Assembly (NCBI RefSeq): GCF_022410465.1
Contig: NZ_JAJSON010000004.1
Coordinates: 1-64,000 of the forward strand
DNA length: 64,000 nt
Direction of reading: 5' to 3'
From: Christiangramia crocea
GTDB lineage: Bacteria; Bacteroidota; Bacteroidia; Flavobacteriales; Flavobacteriaceae
Made by a program: the position numbers and the translations under genes. The notes below the pieces were generated by a model, which was given only the letters and a program-made list of their open reading frames with translations, was not told the DNA's origin and ran no database searches. Positions 1-8,743 of the stretch are shown here, one piece after another (the first letter of the stretch is position 1; every line of letters begins with the position of its first letter).

Positions 1-1
1 A

Positions 2-1642
2 TATATCTTTAAATATACTGTGACCCCTGCAGACCAAGATTCAGAATGTGATGATGATGATGCCTTGGTGACAATAACTATAGACGATCTTCCACCCACT
101 CCAACACCACAGGTTGAACCCGCGGATTGTATTAACGATAATAGCGACCCTCAGTCTGATCCTGTATATTTAGGTTCTGTAGCCTTTACCTATCCTGGAG
201 ATAGTGGAATTGATTCTTTCTATTATATCTATAAAGAATCAACAGAGACAGATTATTCAGATCCACCAATATTATATCCAGGACCAATCAGTCTTCCTGC
301 AGGAACTTATGATTTTAAATTCTTATTGGAGATAGATGGATGTGAATCAGATCCTTTACAGGTTACCATAAACCAGTTGCCATCCGACCCACTTGATATA
401 ACTTTAAATCCAATTCAGCCAGATTGTGCGACAAACTTAGGAGGAATTGAAGTGACTCATATTGGTTTATTAGGTGGAGCTGATGTAAATGTTGAAGATT
501 ACTTGTTCAGTCTTTTTGATAATGATGCAGATCCATTGGATCCTCCATTAGAAGGTTATGATGGTATTGAATATCCAGAGGGTGGATTTACCAATCTTCC
601 ACCTGGAAATTATAGAGTATTTGCTTTAGGAAAGAATGGATGTAATTCAGGTACAGCTATTACTGAACTTCTGGTACCGGAATGTATGGTTTGTGAGACT
701 GCCTTTGCTAAAAGAAATGATACACCAGACAGTCCAAATAGGTCATATTGTTTTATTGATGAGAGGCCTGATGAAACTAACTTTAACTGGACGTTAGATT
801 TTGATGCCAATCGTTGGGGATGGACCAATTTTATAAGTATATCAGAATTTACTGTGGATAATGATTATACTTTTTCAATGGATCTCTATGCCGCCGCAGG
901 ACAATGTGATATTAATAAAGGAACATTGGTAGGATCTGTCGATGTCACTTATACTGGCGATGAAGAGGGAGGAACAGTTAGTGTTTCATATAATATGCTG
1001 CCAGGTTACTGGCTTGGAGGTGTTCATGTATATGTAGGGCAAGAACCATACATGTGGAGACAGCAGGGTAATAAAGAAGGAGAGTATACTGTGGCGCCTG
1101 GACAATATCCATTTAATTCGGATAATGCTGGGGAATATACATATTTAGAAACTATAGAACCTATAAGTGTAGAAGGTGTGACAGGATTTTACGTTATAGC
1201 ACATGCTGATGTTTGTACAACAAATACTGAAGAATATAATCAGAGGTTATTAACAGAAGCAGAACCTATAACTATTCAACTCAATGAGAGAAAAAATTCA
1301 ATGATTTATTCTCCGAGTTCCCGTGACAAACAGCAAAAAACAACGATCACAAGTTCAACTTCATTAGTTGAATCTGCAGACCCATTGTTCTATGTAGCTC
1401 CTAATCCGTTTACTAATAGCGAGCTGAATTTCTATTATATGTTCGACTATACTTCAAATGTGACTATTCAGATCTATGATTTGAACGGACGTTTGCTAAG
1501 GACATATACTGATACTTTGGTGAACTCGACGTCTACTTCAACATTTAATGTAGACTTTAAAACGAGGTCGGGGCAGGTTTATATTGTTAGACTGGCTACA
1601 GATAGAGAGATCTTTACTTCAAAGATCCTTTCAGGAAATTAA
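2..1642 (+). CDS. T9SS-exported surface protein, C-terminal part (type A sorting domain), 5' truncated by window edge
   Basis: The reading frame is open to the left edge (frame continues upstream of the GTG at 20), so only the C-terminal 546 or so residues are present. The visible part holds several beta-rich, Cys-containing modules typical of flavobacterial adhesins, with a Asp-rich stretch at the start. The last 80 residues begin with APNPF and contain IQIYDLNGRLL and VYIVRLATD, the signature layout of a Por secretion (type A) sorting domain that is cleaved on export by the type IX secretion system. It should be released or anchored at the cell surface. The upstream part, including any signal peptide and catalytic domain, is not visible, so the biological role is unknown. 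It ends at a strong hairpin shared with the convergent acyl-CoA dehydrogenase gene. Confidence 0.85.
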   Translation, partial: YIFKYTVTPADQDSECDDDDALVTITIDDLPPTPTPQVEPADCINDNSDPQSDPVYLGSVAFTYPGDSGIDSFYYIYKESTETDYSDPPILYPGPISLPAGTYDFKFLLEIDGCESDPLQVTINQLPSDPLDITLNPIQPDCATNLGGIEVTHIGLLGGADVNVEDYLFSLFDNDADPLDPPLEGYDGIEYPEGGFTNLPPGNYRVFALGKNGCNSGTAITELLVPECMVCETAFAKRNDTPDSPNRSYCFIDERPDETNFNWTLDFDANRWGWTNFISISEFTVDNDYTFSMDLYAAAGQCDINKGTLVGSVDVTYTGDEEGGTVSVSYNMLPGYWLGGVHVYVGQEPYMWRQQGNKEGEYTVAPGQYPFNSDNAGEYTYLETIEPISVEGVTGFYVIAHADVCTTNTEEYNQRLLTEAEPITIQLNERKNSMIYSPSSRDKQQKTTITSSTSLVESADPLFYVAPNPFTNSELNFYYMFDYTSNVTIQIYDLNGRLLRTYTDTLVNSTSTSTFNVDFKTRSGQVYIVRLATDREIFTSKILSGN

Positions 1643-1662
1643 TTATTAACCAACCAAAAAAG

Positions 1663-1688
1663 AAAGAGCAGCCAGATGGCTGCTCTTT
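1663..1688. terminator. bidirectional Rho-independent terminator
   Basis: An 11-bp perfect stem (AAAGAGCAGCC / GGCTGCTCTTT) with a 4-nt loop lies between two convergent genes. It is preceded by an A-run and followed by a T-run, so it can stop transcription from both sides. Confidence 0.85.
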
Positions 1689-1712
1689 TGCTTTATAATA
1701 TTTCCGAAATAT

Positions 1713-2855
1713 TTAGTCTTTTAGAATACTTCTCGAAATAACGATCTTCTGAATTTCAGAAGTTCCTTCGTAGATCTGTGTGATCTTGGCATCACGCATC
1801 AATCTTTCTACATGATATTCTTTTACATACCCGTTTCCTCCGTGAACCTGAACAGCCTCAATGCTTACATCCATCGCTGTTTGAGAAGCGTGAAGTTTTG
1901 CCATCGCACCTGATAGGTCATAGTTCTGTCCCTGGTCTTTATCCCAGGCTGCCTTCATTACCAGATGACGGGCCGCTTCTATCTGTGTATGCATATCGGC
2001 CAGTTTAAAGGCTATCGCCTGGTGGTTGGAGATTTCGGTTCCGAAAGCTTTTCTCTGTTTTGAATAAGTTTTTGCCAGTTCATAAGCTCCGGAAGCAATT
2101 CCCAGCGCCTGTGCGGCAATACCAATTCTTCCACCTGAAAGGGTCTTCATTGCAAATTTAAATCCGAATCCGTCTTCTCCAATTCGGTTCTCTTTTGGAA
2201 CTTTTACATCGTTGAAGTTAAGAGAGTGGGTGTCACTTCCTCTAATTCCCAGCTTTTGTTCCTTAGGACCAATCTCAAAACCTTCCCAGTCTTTTTCAAC
2301 TATAAAGGCATTAATCCCTTTATGTTTTTTCTCCTTATGAGTTTGTGCGATCACCAGGTAGAAATCTGCAGAATTACCATTGGTGATCCAGTTTTTTGTT
2401 CCGTTTAATATGTAATGATCTCCCTTGTCTATGGCCGTGGTGCGTTGAGAAGTGGCATCACTTCCTGCTTCCGGTTCAGAAAGACAGAAGGCTCCCAGTT
2501 TTTCACCTGTAGTAAGTTTGGAAAGATATTTTTTCTTTTGCTCTTCGGTTCCGAAAGTATCCAGTCCCCAGCAAACCAGGGAATTATTTACAGATATCAT
2601 TACAGAAGCTGATGCGTCTATCTTTGAGATCTCTTCCATGGCCAGAACATAAGATATGGTATCCATCCCACCTCCACCATATTCCGGAGAGGCCATCATT
2701 CCAAGGAAACCAAGATCACCCATCTTCTTGACAAGTTCCTTTGGGAATTCCTGTTTCTCATCTCTTTCGATAACACCTGGCAGTAATTCGGTTTTGGCAA
2801 AATCACGGGCCGCATCGCGTATCATTATATGTTCTTCGGTAAGTTTAAAATCCAT
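1713..2855 (-). CDS. acyl-CoA dehydrogenase (short/branched-chain type)
   Basis: This 380-residue protein has the full length and layout of the acyl-CoA dehydrogenase family: an N-terminal helical domain, a middle beta domain with the FAD-contact sequence FCLSEPEAGSD (around residues 123-133), and a C-terminal helical domain. The C-terminal motif QIYEGTSEIQ carries the glutamate that acts as catalytic base in short-chain and butyryl-CoA dehydrogenases. It oxidises an acyl-CoA to the trans-2-enoyl-CoA with electrons passed to ETF, in fatty acid or branched-chain amino acid breakdown. The exact chain-length specificity cannot be read from sequence alone. It stands alone and is divergent from anmK, with a good promoter just upstream. 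Confidence 0.93.
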   Translation of the reverse strand: MDFKLTEEHIMIRDAARDFAKTELLPGVIERDEKQEFPKELVKKMGDLGFLGMMASPEYGGGGMDTISYVLAMEEISKIDASASVMISVNNSLVCWGLDTFGTEEQKKKYLSKLTTGEKLGAFCLSEPEAGSDATSQRTTAIDKGDHYILNGTKNWITNGNSADFYLVIAQTHKEKKHKGINAFIVEKDWEGFEIGPKEQKLGIRGSDTHSLNFNDVKVPKENRIGEDGFGFKFAMKTLSGGRIGIAAQALGIASGAYELAKTYSKQRKAFGTEISNHQAIAFKLADMHTQIEAARHLVMKAAWDKDQGQNYDLSGAMAKLHASQTAMDVSIEAVQVHGGNGYVKEYHVERLMRDAKITQIYEGTSEIQKIVISRSILKD

Positions 2856-2892
2856 CTGAAAAGAAATTTGTAAAAAACTAATTTTTGGATGG

Positions 2893-2923
2893 CAAAGATA
2901 GCCTTTTGATGCCTATTTTTCAA
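2893..2923 (-). promoter_or_regulatory. Bacteroidota-type promoter for the acyl-CoA dehydrogenase
   Basis: On the minus strand TATCTTTG (2900-2893) matches the TAnnTTTG -7 box exactly. A TTG (2923-2921) sits 20 nt upstream as the -33 element. The ATG at 2855 lies 37 nt downstream. Confidence 0.6.
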
Positions 2924-2947
2924 TTGATATTGATTATTTTTACGAAT

Positions 2948-4012
2948 ATGAAAAAAACGGACTATAGATTGATCGGCGTGATGTCTGGTACCTCCCTGGA
3001 TGGTATAGACCTGGTACTCACAGAGATCAGTTTTTTGAATAAAACCAGTTTTAAGATCATTATCTCTGAAACCTTTCCCTATTCCCGGGAATGGCAGAAA
3101 AAGCTGGAAGCAGCTATTAACCTGGAAGCAGCTGAATTAAACAAACTTGATAACGATTATACATTGTATCTCGCGGAAGTTATTAAACGTTTTATTCAGA
3201 AATATGATATAGATCTCATTGATGCCGTATGCAGCCATGGCCATACGGTAAAACACAGGCCCGATCAGGGCGTGACCTTTCAGATAGGTAACCGCCCAAA
3301 CCTTGCAAAACTCATAGATGCTCCTGTGGTTTGTGACTTCCGTGTACAGGATGTTGAGCTAGGCGGGCAGGGAGCCCCTTTGGTGCCCATAGGAGACAGA
3401 TTGCTTTTTAACGAGTATAAATACTGTATAAATCTTGGTGGTTTTGCCAACGTTTCCTTAGAACATGACTCTCAAAGGATAGCTTATGATATTTGTCCTG
3501 TAAATACGGTTTTGAATTTTTTTATGCGGAAACTTCAAAAAGATTATGACGAAGACGGTAAACTCGCCAGGGCAGGAGAGCTTGATGAAGAATTATTACA
3601 GAAACTTGATTCTTTGAATTTCTATAAAAAAGATCCGCCGAAATCTTTGGGGATTGAATGGGTTAATTGTGAAATTATCCCTCTCATTGAAAGAACCACC
3701 CATGAAATTCCTAATATCCTGAGAACCTTTACCGTGCATGTAGCCCGCCAGATCGCGAAATGTCTCGATAATGATCCGGAATCAAAGGTATTGCTTACAG
3801 GAGGAGGTACTTTTAATTCTTTCCTTATTGAAGAACTCAGGTCTCTGTCTAAGTGTGATTTTATAGTTCCCGATAAGGAACTGATAGATTTTAAAGAGGC
3901 GCTGATATTTGCACTTTTAGGAGTATTAAAATTACGAGGAGAAGTGAACGTTCTTCATTCGGTTACCGGGGCTAAAATTGATCATTCTTCAGGGAGAATC
4001 TATATGCCTTGA
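2948..4012 (+). CDS. anmK: anhydro-N-acetylmuramic acid kinase
   Basis: AnmK phosphorylates and opens 1,6-anhydro-MurNAc to MurNAc-6-phosphate in cell-wall recycling. The 354-residue product carries the family's N-terminal GVMSGTSLDGID phosphate-binding motif, then GHTVKHRP, GQGAPLVPIGD and NLGGFANVS in the middle, and TGGGTFNSFL in the C-terminal ATPase lobe. An in-frame TTG at 2885 would add 21 residues that resemble no family member; the ATG at 2948 places the conserved motif ten residues in and is preferred. The amino-acid dehydrogenase gene follows after 65 bp with its own promoter, so a shared operon is not required. A Mpl-like ligase at 53417 and murF at 14427 are other peptidoglycan genes in the window. 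Confidence 0.93.
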   Translation: MKKTDYRLIGVMSGTSLDGIDLVLTEISFLNKTSFKIIISETFPYSREWQKKLEAAINLEAAELNKLDNDYTLYLAEVIKRFIQKYDIDLIDAVCSHGHTVKHRPDQGVTFQIGNRPNLAKLIDAPVVCDFRVQDVELGGQGAPLVPIGDRLLFNEYKYCINLGGFANVSLEHDSQRIAYDICPVNTVLNFFMRKLQKDYDEDGKLARAGELDEELLQKLDSLNFYKKDPPKSLGIEWVNCEIIPLIERTTHEIPNILRTFTVHVARQIAKCLDNDPESKVLLTGGGTFNSFLIEELRSLSKCDFIVPDKELIDFKEALIFALLGVLKLRGEVNVLHSVTGAKIDHSSGRIYMP

Positions 4013-4051
4013 AAATTTTATCAAATTCGGAATTTAGCCTGCCTAGTTTTT

Positions 4052-4059
4052 TATATTTG
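4052..4059 (+). promoter_or_regulatory. -7 promoter box upstream of the amino-acid dehydrogenase
   Basis: TATATTTG matches TAnnTTTG exactly and lies 18 nt before the ATG at 4078. No good TTTG is seen at the ideal -33 distance. Its position inside the longer TTG-started reading frame (from 4009) argues that translation begins at 4078. Confidence 0.5.
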
Positions 4060-4077
4060 CTGCAAAATACTCCAAAA

Positions 4078-5304
4078 ATGAAAGAATTACTCAAATTATA
4101 CGAGAATAAGGAACCTGAAATTGTTTTCAACTGGAAGGATTCTGAGACAGAGGCTGAAGGCTGGACCGTTATAAATTCTCTTCGAGGCGGTGCCGCCGGC
4201 GGCGGAACCAGAATGAGGCTGGGATTGGATCAAAATGAAGTGCTTTCATTGGCCAAGACTATGGAAGTAAAATTTACGGTCTCAGGTCCACCTATTGGAG
4301 GTGCGAAATCCGGGATTAACTTTGATCCCGCCGATCCTCGTAAAAAAGGAGTTCTGGAACGCTGGTATAAAGCTGTATCCCCGCTTTTAAAAAGTTATTA
4401 TGGCACAGGAGGAGATCTGAATGTTGATGAAATAAATGAAGTGATCCCAATTACCGAAGACTGTGGGGTGTGGCATCCTCAGGAAGGGGTTTTTAATGGA
4501 CATTTCCGGCCAACCGAAGCAGATAAGATCAATAGAATTGGTCAGTTAAGACAGGGTGTTATAAAAGTTCTGGAAAACACCAATTATTCTCCTGATGTGA
4601 CCCGGAAGTATACCGTGGCCGATATGATCACTGGTTATGGTGTAGCCGAGGCTGTACATCATTATTACAGCATCTATGGAGGCGATATTAAAGGGAAAAG
4701 GGCCATAGTCCAGGGATTTGGTAATGTTGGTTCGTCGGCTGCATATTATCTGGCCCAGATGGGAGTGAAAATAGTTGGGATCATAGATCGGGATGGCGGA
4801 CTCATAAACGAGCAGGGGTTCAGCTTTGAAGAGGTAAAAGAATTGTTCCTGAACAAAAAGGGAAATACTCTGAGTCATAAAGACCTTATTCCATTTGAGG
4901 AGATCAACGAAAAGGTATGGAAGCTCGATGCCGAGATATTTGCGCCCTGTGCAGCTTCCCGTCTTATTTCACAAGACCAGATCACCAGCCTTATAGATCG
5001 AGAGCTGGAAGTTATTTCCTGTGGAGCCAATGTTCCTTTTGCCGATAAAGAGATATTCTTTGGGTCCATCATGGAATATACCGATGAACGTGTAAGCCTG
5101 ATTCCCGACTTTATTTCGAACTGTGGGATGGCAAGGGTATTTGCATACTTCATGGAACGAAGGGTGCAAATGACAGATGAAGCTATTTTCAACGATACTT
5201 CCATGACCATAAAAAATGCCATCCAGAATACTTTCGACAACAATAGCAGCAAAACGAACATCAGTAAGACTGCTTTTGAGGTCGCTCTTAAACAACTTGT
5301 TTAA
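4078..5304 (+). CDS. Glu/Leu/Phe/Val dehydrogenase family protein
   Basis: This 408-residue enzyme belongs to the NAD(P)-dependent amino-acid dehydrogenases that interconvert an L-amino acid and its 2-oxo acid. The N-terminal half holds the substrate-binding and catalytic segments, with SLRGGAAGGGTR, the lysine-containing PPIGGAKSGI motif and YYGTGGDLNVDE. The second half is a Rossmann domain with the dinucleotide-binding sequence VQGFGNVGSSAA. The sequence is longer than typical leucine dehydrogenases (about 360 residues) and close to glutamate dehydrogenases, but its motifs do not decide the substrate, so only the family is named. The ATG at 4078 is chosen over a TTG at 4009 because a -7 box lies between them and the extra residues are not conserved in type. 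It is probably monocistronic. Confidence 0.88.
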   Translation: MKELLKLYENKEPEIVFNWKDSETEAEGWTVINSLRGGAAGGGTRMRLGLDQNEVLSLAKTMEVKFTVSGPPIGGAKSGINFDPADPRKKGVLERWYKAVSPLLKSYYGTGGDLNVDEINEVIPITEDCGVWHPQEGVFNGHFRPTEADKINRIGQLRQGVIKVLENTNYSPDVTRKYTVADMITGYGVAEAVHHYYSIYGGDIKGKRAIVQGFGNVGSSAAYYLAQMGVKIVGIIDRDGGLINEQGFSFEEVKELFLNKKGNTLSHKDLIPFEEINEKVWKLDAEIFAPCAASRLISQDQITSLIDRELEVISCGANVPFADKEIFFGSIMEYTDERVSLIPDFISNCGMARVFAYFMERRVQMTDEAIFNDTSMTIKNAIQNTFDNNSSKTNISKTAFEVALKQLV

Positions 5305-5418
5305 AAGTTTGTGTAAACATTCTTGAAATATTGCTATAAGCGTCCTGCTGATTATTTAAATTTGGTTTACAATTAAAATCATATTAGCACGTTACATTAA
5401 AAAACCTATTTAAATCAT

Positions 5419-6120
5419 ATGCTTAACTTTTTTCAGGAGGACGACGTGGCTGATGTTGCTCAGGCAGCAGAGCCGGTCGTAGAGGAAAAGACCCTATCAT
5501 TATTTGAACTGATGTTTAGCGGCGGTCTTGGAGGCCAGATTATTATTATCATCCTTTTTGTTTTATTATTTGCCGCAGTCTATATCTATTTTGAAAGGCT
5601 CTTCGCAATAAAAGCGGCTGGTAAGATTGATAAGAACTTTATGCTCCAGATCAAGGATAGTGTTCTCAACGGCAATATCGAATCTGCCAAGATAAGATGT
5701 GCACAGAGTGATTCTCCCGTTGCAAGACTTACCGAAAAAGGGATCTCCAGAATTGGAAGTCCTTTGGAAGACATTAATACCGCCATAGAGAATGCCGGCC
5801 GTCTTGAAGTATATAAACTGGAAAAGAATGTAAGTATTCTGGCGACTATTGCTGGTGCTGCGCCTATGATTGGTTTCCTCGGAACCGTAATTGGTATGGT
5901 GCTTGCATTCCATGAACTGGCCACAAGCAGTGGTCAGGCTCAAATGGGAGCGCTTGCTGAAGGAATCTATACTGCGATGACAACTACCGTTGCCGGTCTG
6001 ATAGTGGGTATTATAGCCTACATTGGTTATAATCACCTGGTTGTGAAGACCGATAAAATGGTTCATCAAATGGAAGCTACCGCGGTTGATTTCCTTGACC
6101 TTCTAAACGAACCTGCTTAA
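5419..6120 (+). CDS. exbB: MotA/TolQ/ExbB proton channel family protein
   Basis: ExbB is the inner-membrane proton channel subunit that energises TonB. The 233-residue product has a first membrane helix near residues 35-58 (an Ile-Leu-Val run after GGLGGQ) and the conserved MotA/TolQ/ExbB block in its second half, with AGAAPMIGFLGTVIGM followed by another long hydrophobic segment (AMTTTVAGLIVGIIAYIGY). These are the proton-path helices of the family. An acidic N-terminal 25 residues precedes the first helix. It is the first gene of a four-gene run with exbD (1 bp gap), a TonB-like gene (1 bp gap) and folC (0 bp gap). TolQ function cannot be excluded, but the adjacent TonB-like gene favours ExbB. 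Confidence 0.9.
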   Translation: MLNFFQEDDVADVAQAAEPVVEEKTLSLFELMFSGGLGGQIIIIILFVLLFAAVYIYFERLFAIKAAGKIDKNFMLQIKDSVLNGNIESAKIRCAQSDSPVARLTEKGISRIGSPLEDINTAIENAGRLEVYKLEKNVSILATIAGAAPMIGFLGTVIGMVLAFHELATSSGQAQMGALAEGIYTAMTTTVAGLIVGIIAYIGYNHLVVKTDKMVHQMEATAVDFLDLLNEPA

Positions 6121-6121
6121 T

Positions 6122-6514
6122 ATGAATCTAAGAGGAAGAAATAAAATAAGTCCGGAGTTTAGCATGAGCTCGATGACAGATGTGGTTTTCCTTCTGCTCA
6201 TCTTTTTCATGCTAACCTCGCCGGTGATCACTCCAGAGGCTTTGGATCTTATCCTTCCAAAAGCAAAAGGAAAGACGACCACCAAACAAACCCTTTCAGT
6301 AAGTATAACCAAAGACCTTCAGGTATATATCAATAGTGAACGAATAAGTAATAGCGCTCTGGAAAGTACTTTAAAAAGCCGTTTGGCCGGAGAAGAAAAT
6401 CCGACTATTATACTAAGAGCTGAGGAAGGAGTGCCGATTGAAAAAGCGGTGAATGTGATGGATATTGCAAACAGAAACAAGTATAAGATCGTACTGGCCG
6501 TAAAACCTGAGTAA
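6122..6514 (+). CDS. exbD: ExbD/TolR family biopolymer transport protein
   Basis: ExbD is the small bitopic partner of ExbB. The 130-residue protein starts with a short basic cytoplasmic tail, then a membrane helix at about residues 18-38 (SMTDVVFLLLIFFMLTS), which contains the membrane Asp used in proton translocation (the D in MTDVVF). A periplasmic domain follows, ending with VMDIANRNKYKIVLAVKPE, close to the family's usual end. It sits 1 bp after exbB and 1 bp before the TonB-like gene, so the three are almost certainly cotranscribed and work as one energising complex for outer-membrane transporters. Confidence 0.92.
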   Translation: MNLRGRNKISPEFSMSSMTDVVFLLLIFFMLTSPVITPEALDLILPKAKGKTTTKQTLSVSITKDLQVYINSERISNSALESTLKSRLAGEENPTIILRAEEGVPIEKAVNVMDIANRNKYKIVLAVKPE

Positions 6515-6515
6515 A

Positions 6516-7340
6516 ATGTCGATGCTGGAAACAAAACATGAGAAGAAATCTTTTACGATCACGGTAGTTATACATGTGATACTGATACTTCTTTTGATTT
6601 TTTTCGGACTTACCTATCTTGATCCACCCCCGGAGAGTGGAATAGCTATCAATTTCGGAACTTCTGAGGTTGGTTCAGGAAATGAGCAACCCAAAGAGCC
6701 GGTGAAATCTGCTCCCAAACAAAGTACCGCGCAGCCTGTGAAATCAGAGCCGGTGATAGAAAAGGAAGTGGTGACACAGGATATTGAGGAGGCTCCGGTT
6801 ATTGAAAAAAAGAAAAAAGAACCAACACCTGTTGAAACTAAACAACCAGAACCTCCAAAAGAGGAGCCTAAGCCGGTAAAGAAACCTGATCCGAAACCAG
6901 ATAAGTCTACCAACGATGCTTTGAGTAGTATTCTTAACGGGCCGGAAAAATCGGGAACTGCTACCGGAGGTGAAGGAAATGATAACGTTGCAGGGGATAA
7001 GGGAAGTCCTGATGGCGACCCGAACGCAAGTTCTTATTACGGGCAGGGAGCCGGCCTTGACGGTGATGGAAATTACAGGCTTGGAGGAAGAAAAGCCCTG
7101 AACAAGGAGAAATTTGTTCAGGATTGTAATGAATCTGGGATCGTGGTTGTTCGTATCGAAGTGAACAGAGAGGGAAGGGTAATAAATGCCACTCCGGGTG
7201 TAAAAGGCACTACCAATAATGTTCCATGTCTTACCGATCCGGCCAGAAGAGCTGCTATGGCTACCAGGTTCAATAGTGATGAAAATGCCCCATCAAGACA
7301 GGTTGGAACAATTATTTACAATTTCAAACTCACCGAATAA
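6516..7340 (+). CDS. TonB-like energy transducer
   Basis: The 274-residue product has the layout of TonB-family transducers: a short cytoplasmic tail, one membrane anchor (about residues 14-34, SFTITVVIHVILILLLIFFG), a long Pro/Lys/Glu-rich periplasmic spacer (about 50-130), a Gly/Asn/Asp-rich stretch (about 140-185), and a C-terminal beta-rich domain with VVVRIEVNREGRVINATPG and a final GTIIYNFKL strand, as in TonB C-terminal domains. It would span the periplasm and pass ExbBD energy to TonB-dependent receptors such as SusC-type proteins. Two in-frame ATGs (6516 and 6522) are available; the first abuts exbD and is kept. It is followed with no gap by folC, an unusual neighbour for transport but likely cotranscribed. 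Confidence 0.85.
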   Translation: MSMLETKHEKKSFTITVVIHVILILLLIFFGLTYLDPPPESGIAINFGTSEVGSGNEQPKEPVKSAPKQSTAQPVKSEPVIEKEVVTQDIEEAPVIEKKKKEPTPVETKQPEPPKEEPKPVKKPDPKPDKSTNDALSSILNGPEKSGTATGGEGNDNVAGDKGSPDGDPNASSYYGQGAGLDGDGNYRLGGRKALNKEKFVQDCNESGIVVVRIEVNREGRVINATPGVKGTTNNVPCLTDPARRAAMATRFNSDENAPSRQVGTIIYNFKLTE

Positions 7341-8561
7341 GTGAAATCCTATAAAGAAACTGTTGAATGGATGTTTCAGCAGTTGCCTATGTTTCAGCGA
7401 ATAGGGAAAGATGCTTTTAAAAAAGACCTTTCCAATACTATAAAACTGGCTGAGGAACTTGGGCATCCCGAGAATAAGTTTAAAAGCATTCACGTAGGTG
7501 GCACTAACGGAAAGGGATCAGTTAGTCATATGCTGGCTTCCGTATTTCAGGCAACCGGATATAAGACAGGGCTTTATACTTCACCACATTTAATAGATTT
7601 CAGGGAAAGGATGAGGATCAATGGCCAGGTGATATCCCGGAAGGAAGTGGTCTCATTTATTGAAGAAAATCAAAATTTCCTCGCTTTTAACAGGCTGAGC
7701 TTTTTCGAAATGACTGTAGGGATGGCATTTGATTATTTCGCCAGGGAAAAAGTGGATATTGCAATTATAGAAGTGGGCATGGGTGGCCGCCTGGACTCGA
7801 CAAATATTATTAAACCTGAACTATCGGTGATCACTAATATAGGGCTTGACCATACTGCCTATCTTGGAGATAACCTTGCCGAGATTGCTCATGAAAAGGC
7901 TGGTATAATCAAAGAAGGGGTACCGGTAGTGATTGGTGAGAGGAGAAAAGAAACCACTCCGGTTTTTGAGGAAACTGCAAAAAAAATGAAGTCAGGCCTT
8001 TTCTTTGCCCAGGACCATAAACTTCCACACTATTATACCGATCTGAAAGGTGACTACCAGAAAAAGAATTTAAGGACAGTTCTTACTTCTTTAAAGTTAC
8101 TGAGAGACAATGGCTGGAATATTTCTGAAGAAGCCATAATGAATGGTCTAAGTAACGTAAAACTACATACCGGGCTGCAGGGACGATGGGATGTGATAAG
8201 AGAAAAACCAAAGGTGATCTGCGATACCGCACATAACGCGGAAGGGATTATGCTGGTAATGAAGCAGTTGAAAAATGAGCATTATCAACATCTTCATATG
8301 GTTATTGGGGTGGTGAACGACAAGGATTTAACCAAAGTATTACCTCTATTTCCTAAGGAGGCTGTTTTCTACTTTGCCAAACCTAACGTGCCACGAGGTC
8401 TTGAAGCCAGCATTTTACAGGAGGAAGCCAAAAAGAATGGTCTTGAAGGCCGGGTTTATTCTTCCGTTCATGAAGCCTTTTTAGCTGCCGAAGAAGTTGC
8501 CCTGGATGAGGATTTAATATTCGTCGGAGGGAGTAATTTTACGGTCGCTGAGGTTTTATGA
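7341..8561 (+). CDS. folC: bifunctional folylpolyglutamate synthase/dihydrofolate synthase
   Basis: FolC adds glutamate to dihydropteroate and to folates using ATP, in the cytoplasm. The 406-residue protein shows the Mur-ligase-like nucleotide loop HVGGTNGKGSVSHML (around residues 51-65), the FolC signature YTSPHLIDFRERM, IEVGMGGRLDSTN, TNIGLDHTAYLG and, in the C-terminal domain, DTAHNAEG. The start is a GTG directly after the stop of the TonB-like gene (no intervening base), which implies translational coupling. Length agrees with the family. Nothing in the sequence explains why folate synthesis is coupled with TonB components; it is probably just operon order. Confidence 0.93.
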   Translation: MKSYKETVEWMFQQLPMFQRIGKDAFKKDLSNTIKLAEELGHPENKFKSIHVGGTNGKGSVSHMLASVFQATGYKTGLYTSPHLIDFRERMRINGQVISRKEVVSFIEENQNFLAFNRLSFFEMTVGMAFDYFAREKVDIAIIEVGMGGRLDSTNIIKPELSVITNIGLDHTAYLGDNLAEIAHEKAGIIKEGVPVVIGERRKETTPVFEETAKKMKSGLFFAQDHKLPHYYTDLKGDYQKKNLRTVLTSLKLLRDNGWNISEEAIMNGLSNVKLHTGLQGRWDVIREKPKVICDTAHNAEGIMLVMKQLKNEHYQHLHMVIGVVNDKDLTKVLPLFPKEAVFYFAKPNVPRGLEASILQEEAKKNGLEGRVYSSVHEAFLAAEEVALDEDLIFVGGSNFTVAEVL

Positions 8562-8743
8562 ATGAAAAAAGCTGTTAATATTTTCTAAATTCAAAAATTC
8601 GTTTATCTTTATAATTCTCTGTAAGAGAGGTGTTTAATTAGATTTCATTTTCTATTTTAATTCATCTTTAGCTATTCCCCAACCTATATCATGCGTTAAC
8701 TTTTTTAGCTATGGTCTTTTATTAACTAAAAAACCAACTAAAA

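Noticed and set aside
610-828. Minus-strand open frame inside the left-edge T9SS gene
   Set aside because: It is a shadow of the coding strand with no start signal or homology pattern.
2885-2947. Extended anmK N-terminus from a TTG
   Set aside because: It adds 21 hydrophobic residues not expected in a cytoplasmic kinase; the ATG at 2948 fits the family.
4875-5295. Overlapping minus-strand frames over the amino-acid dehydrogenase
   Set aside because: The forward frame has clear family motifs; the reverse frames have none.
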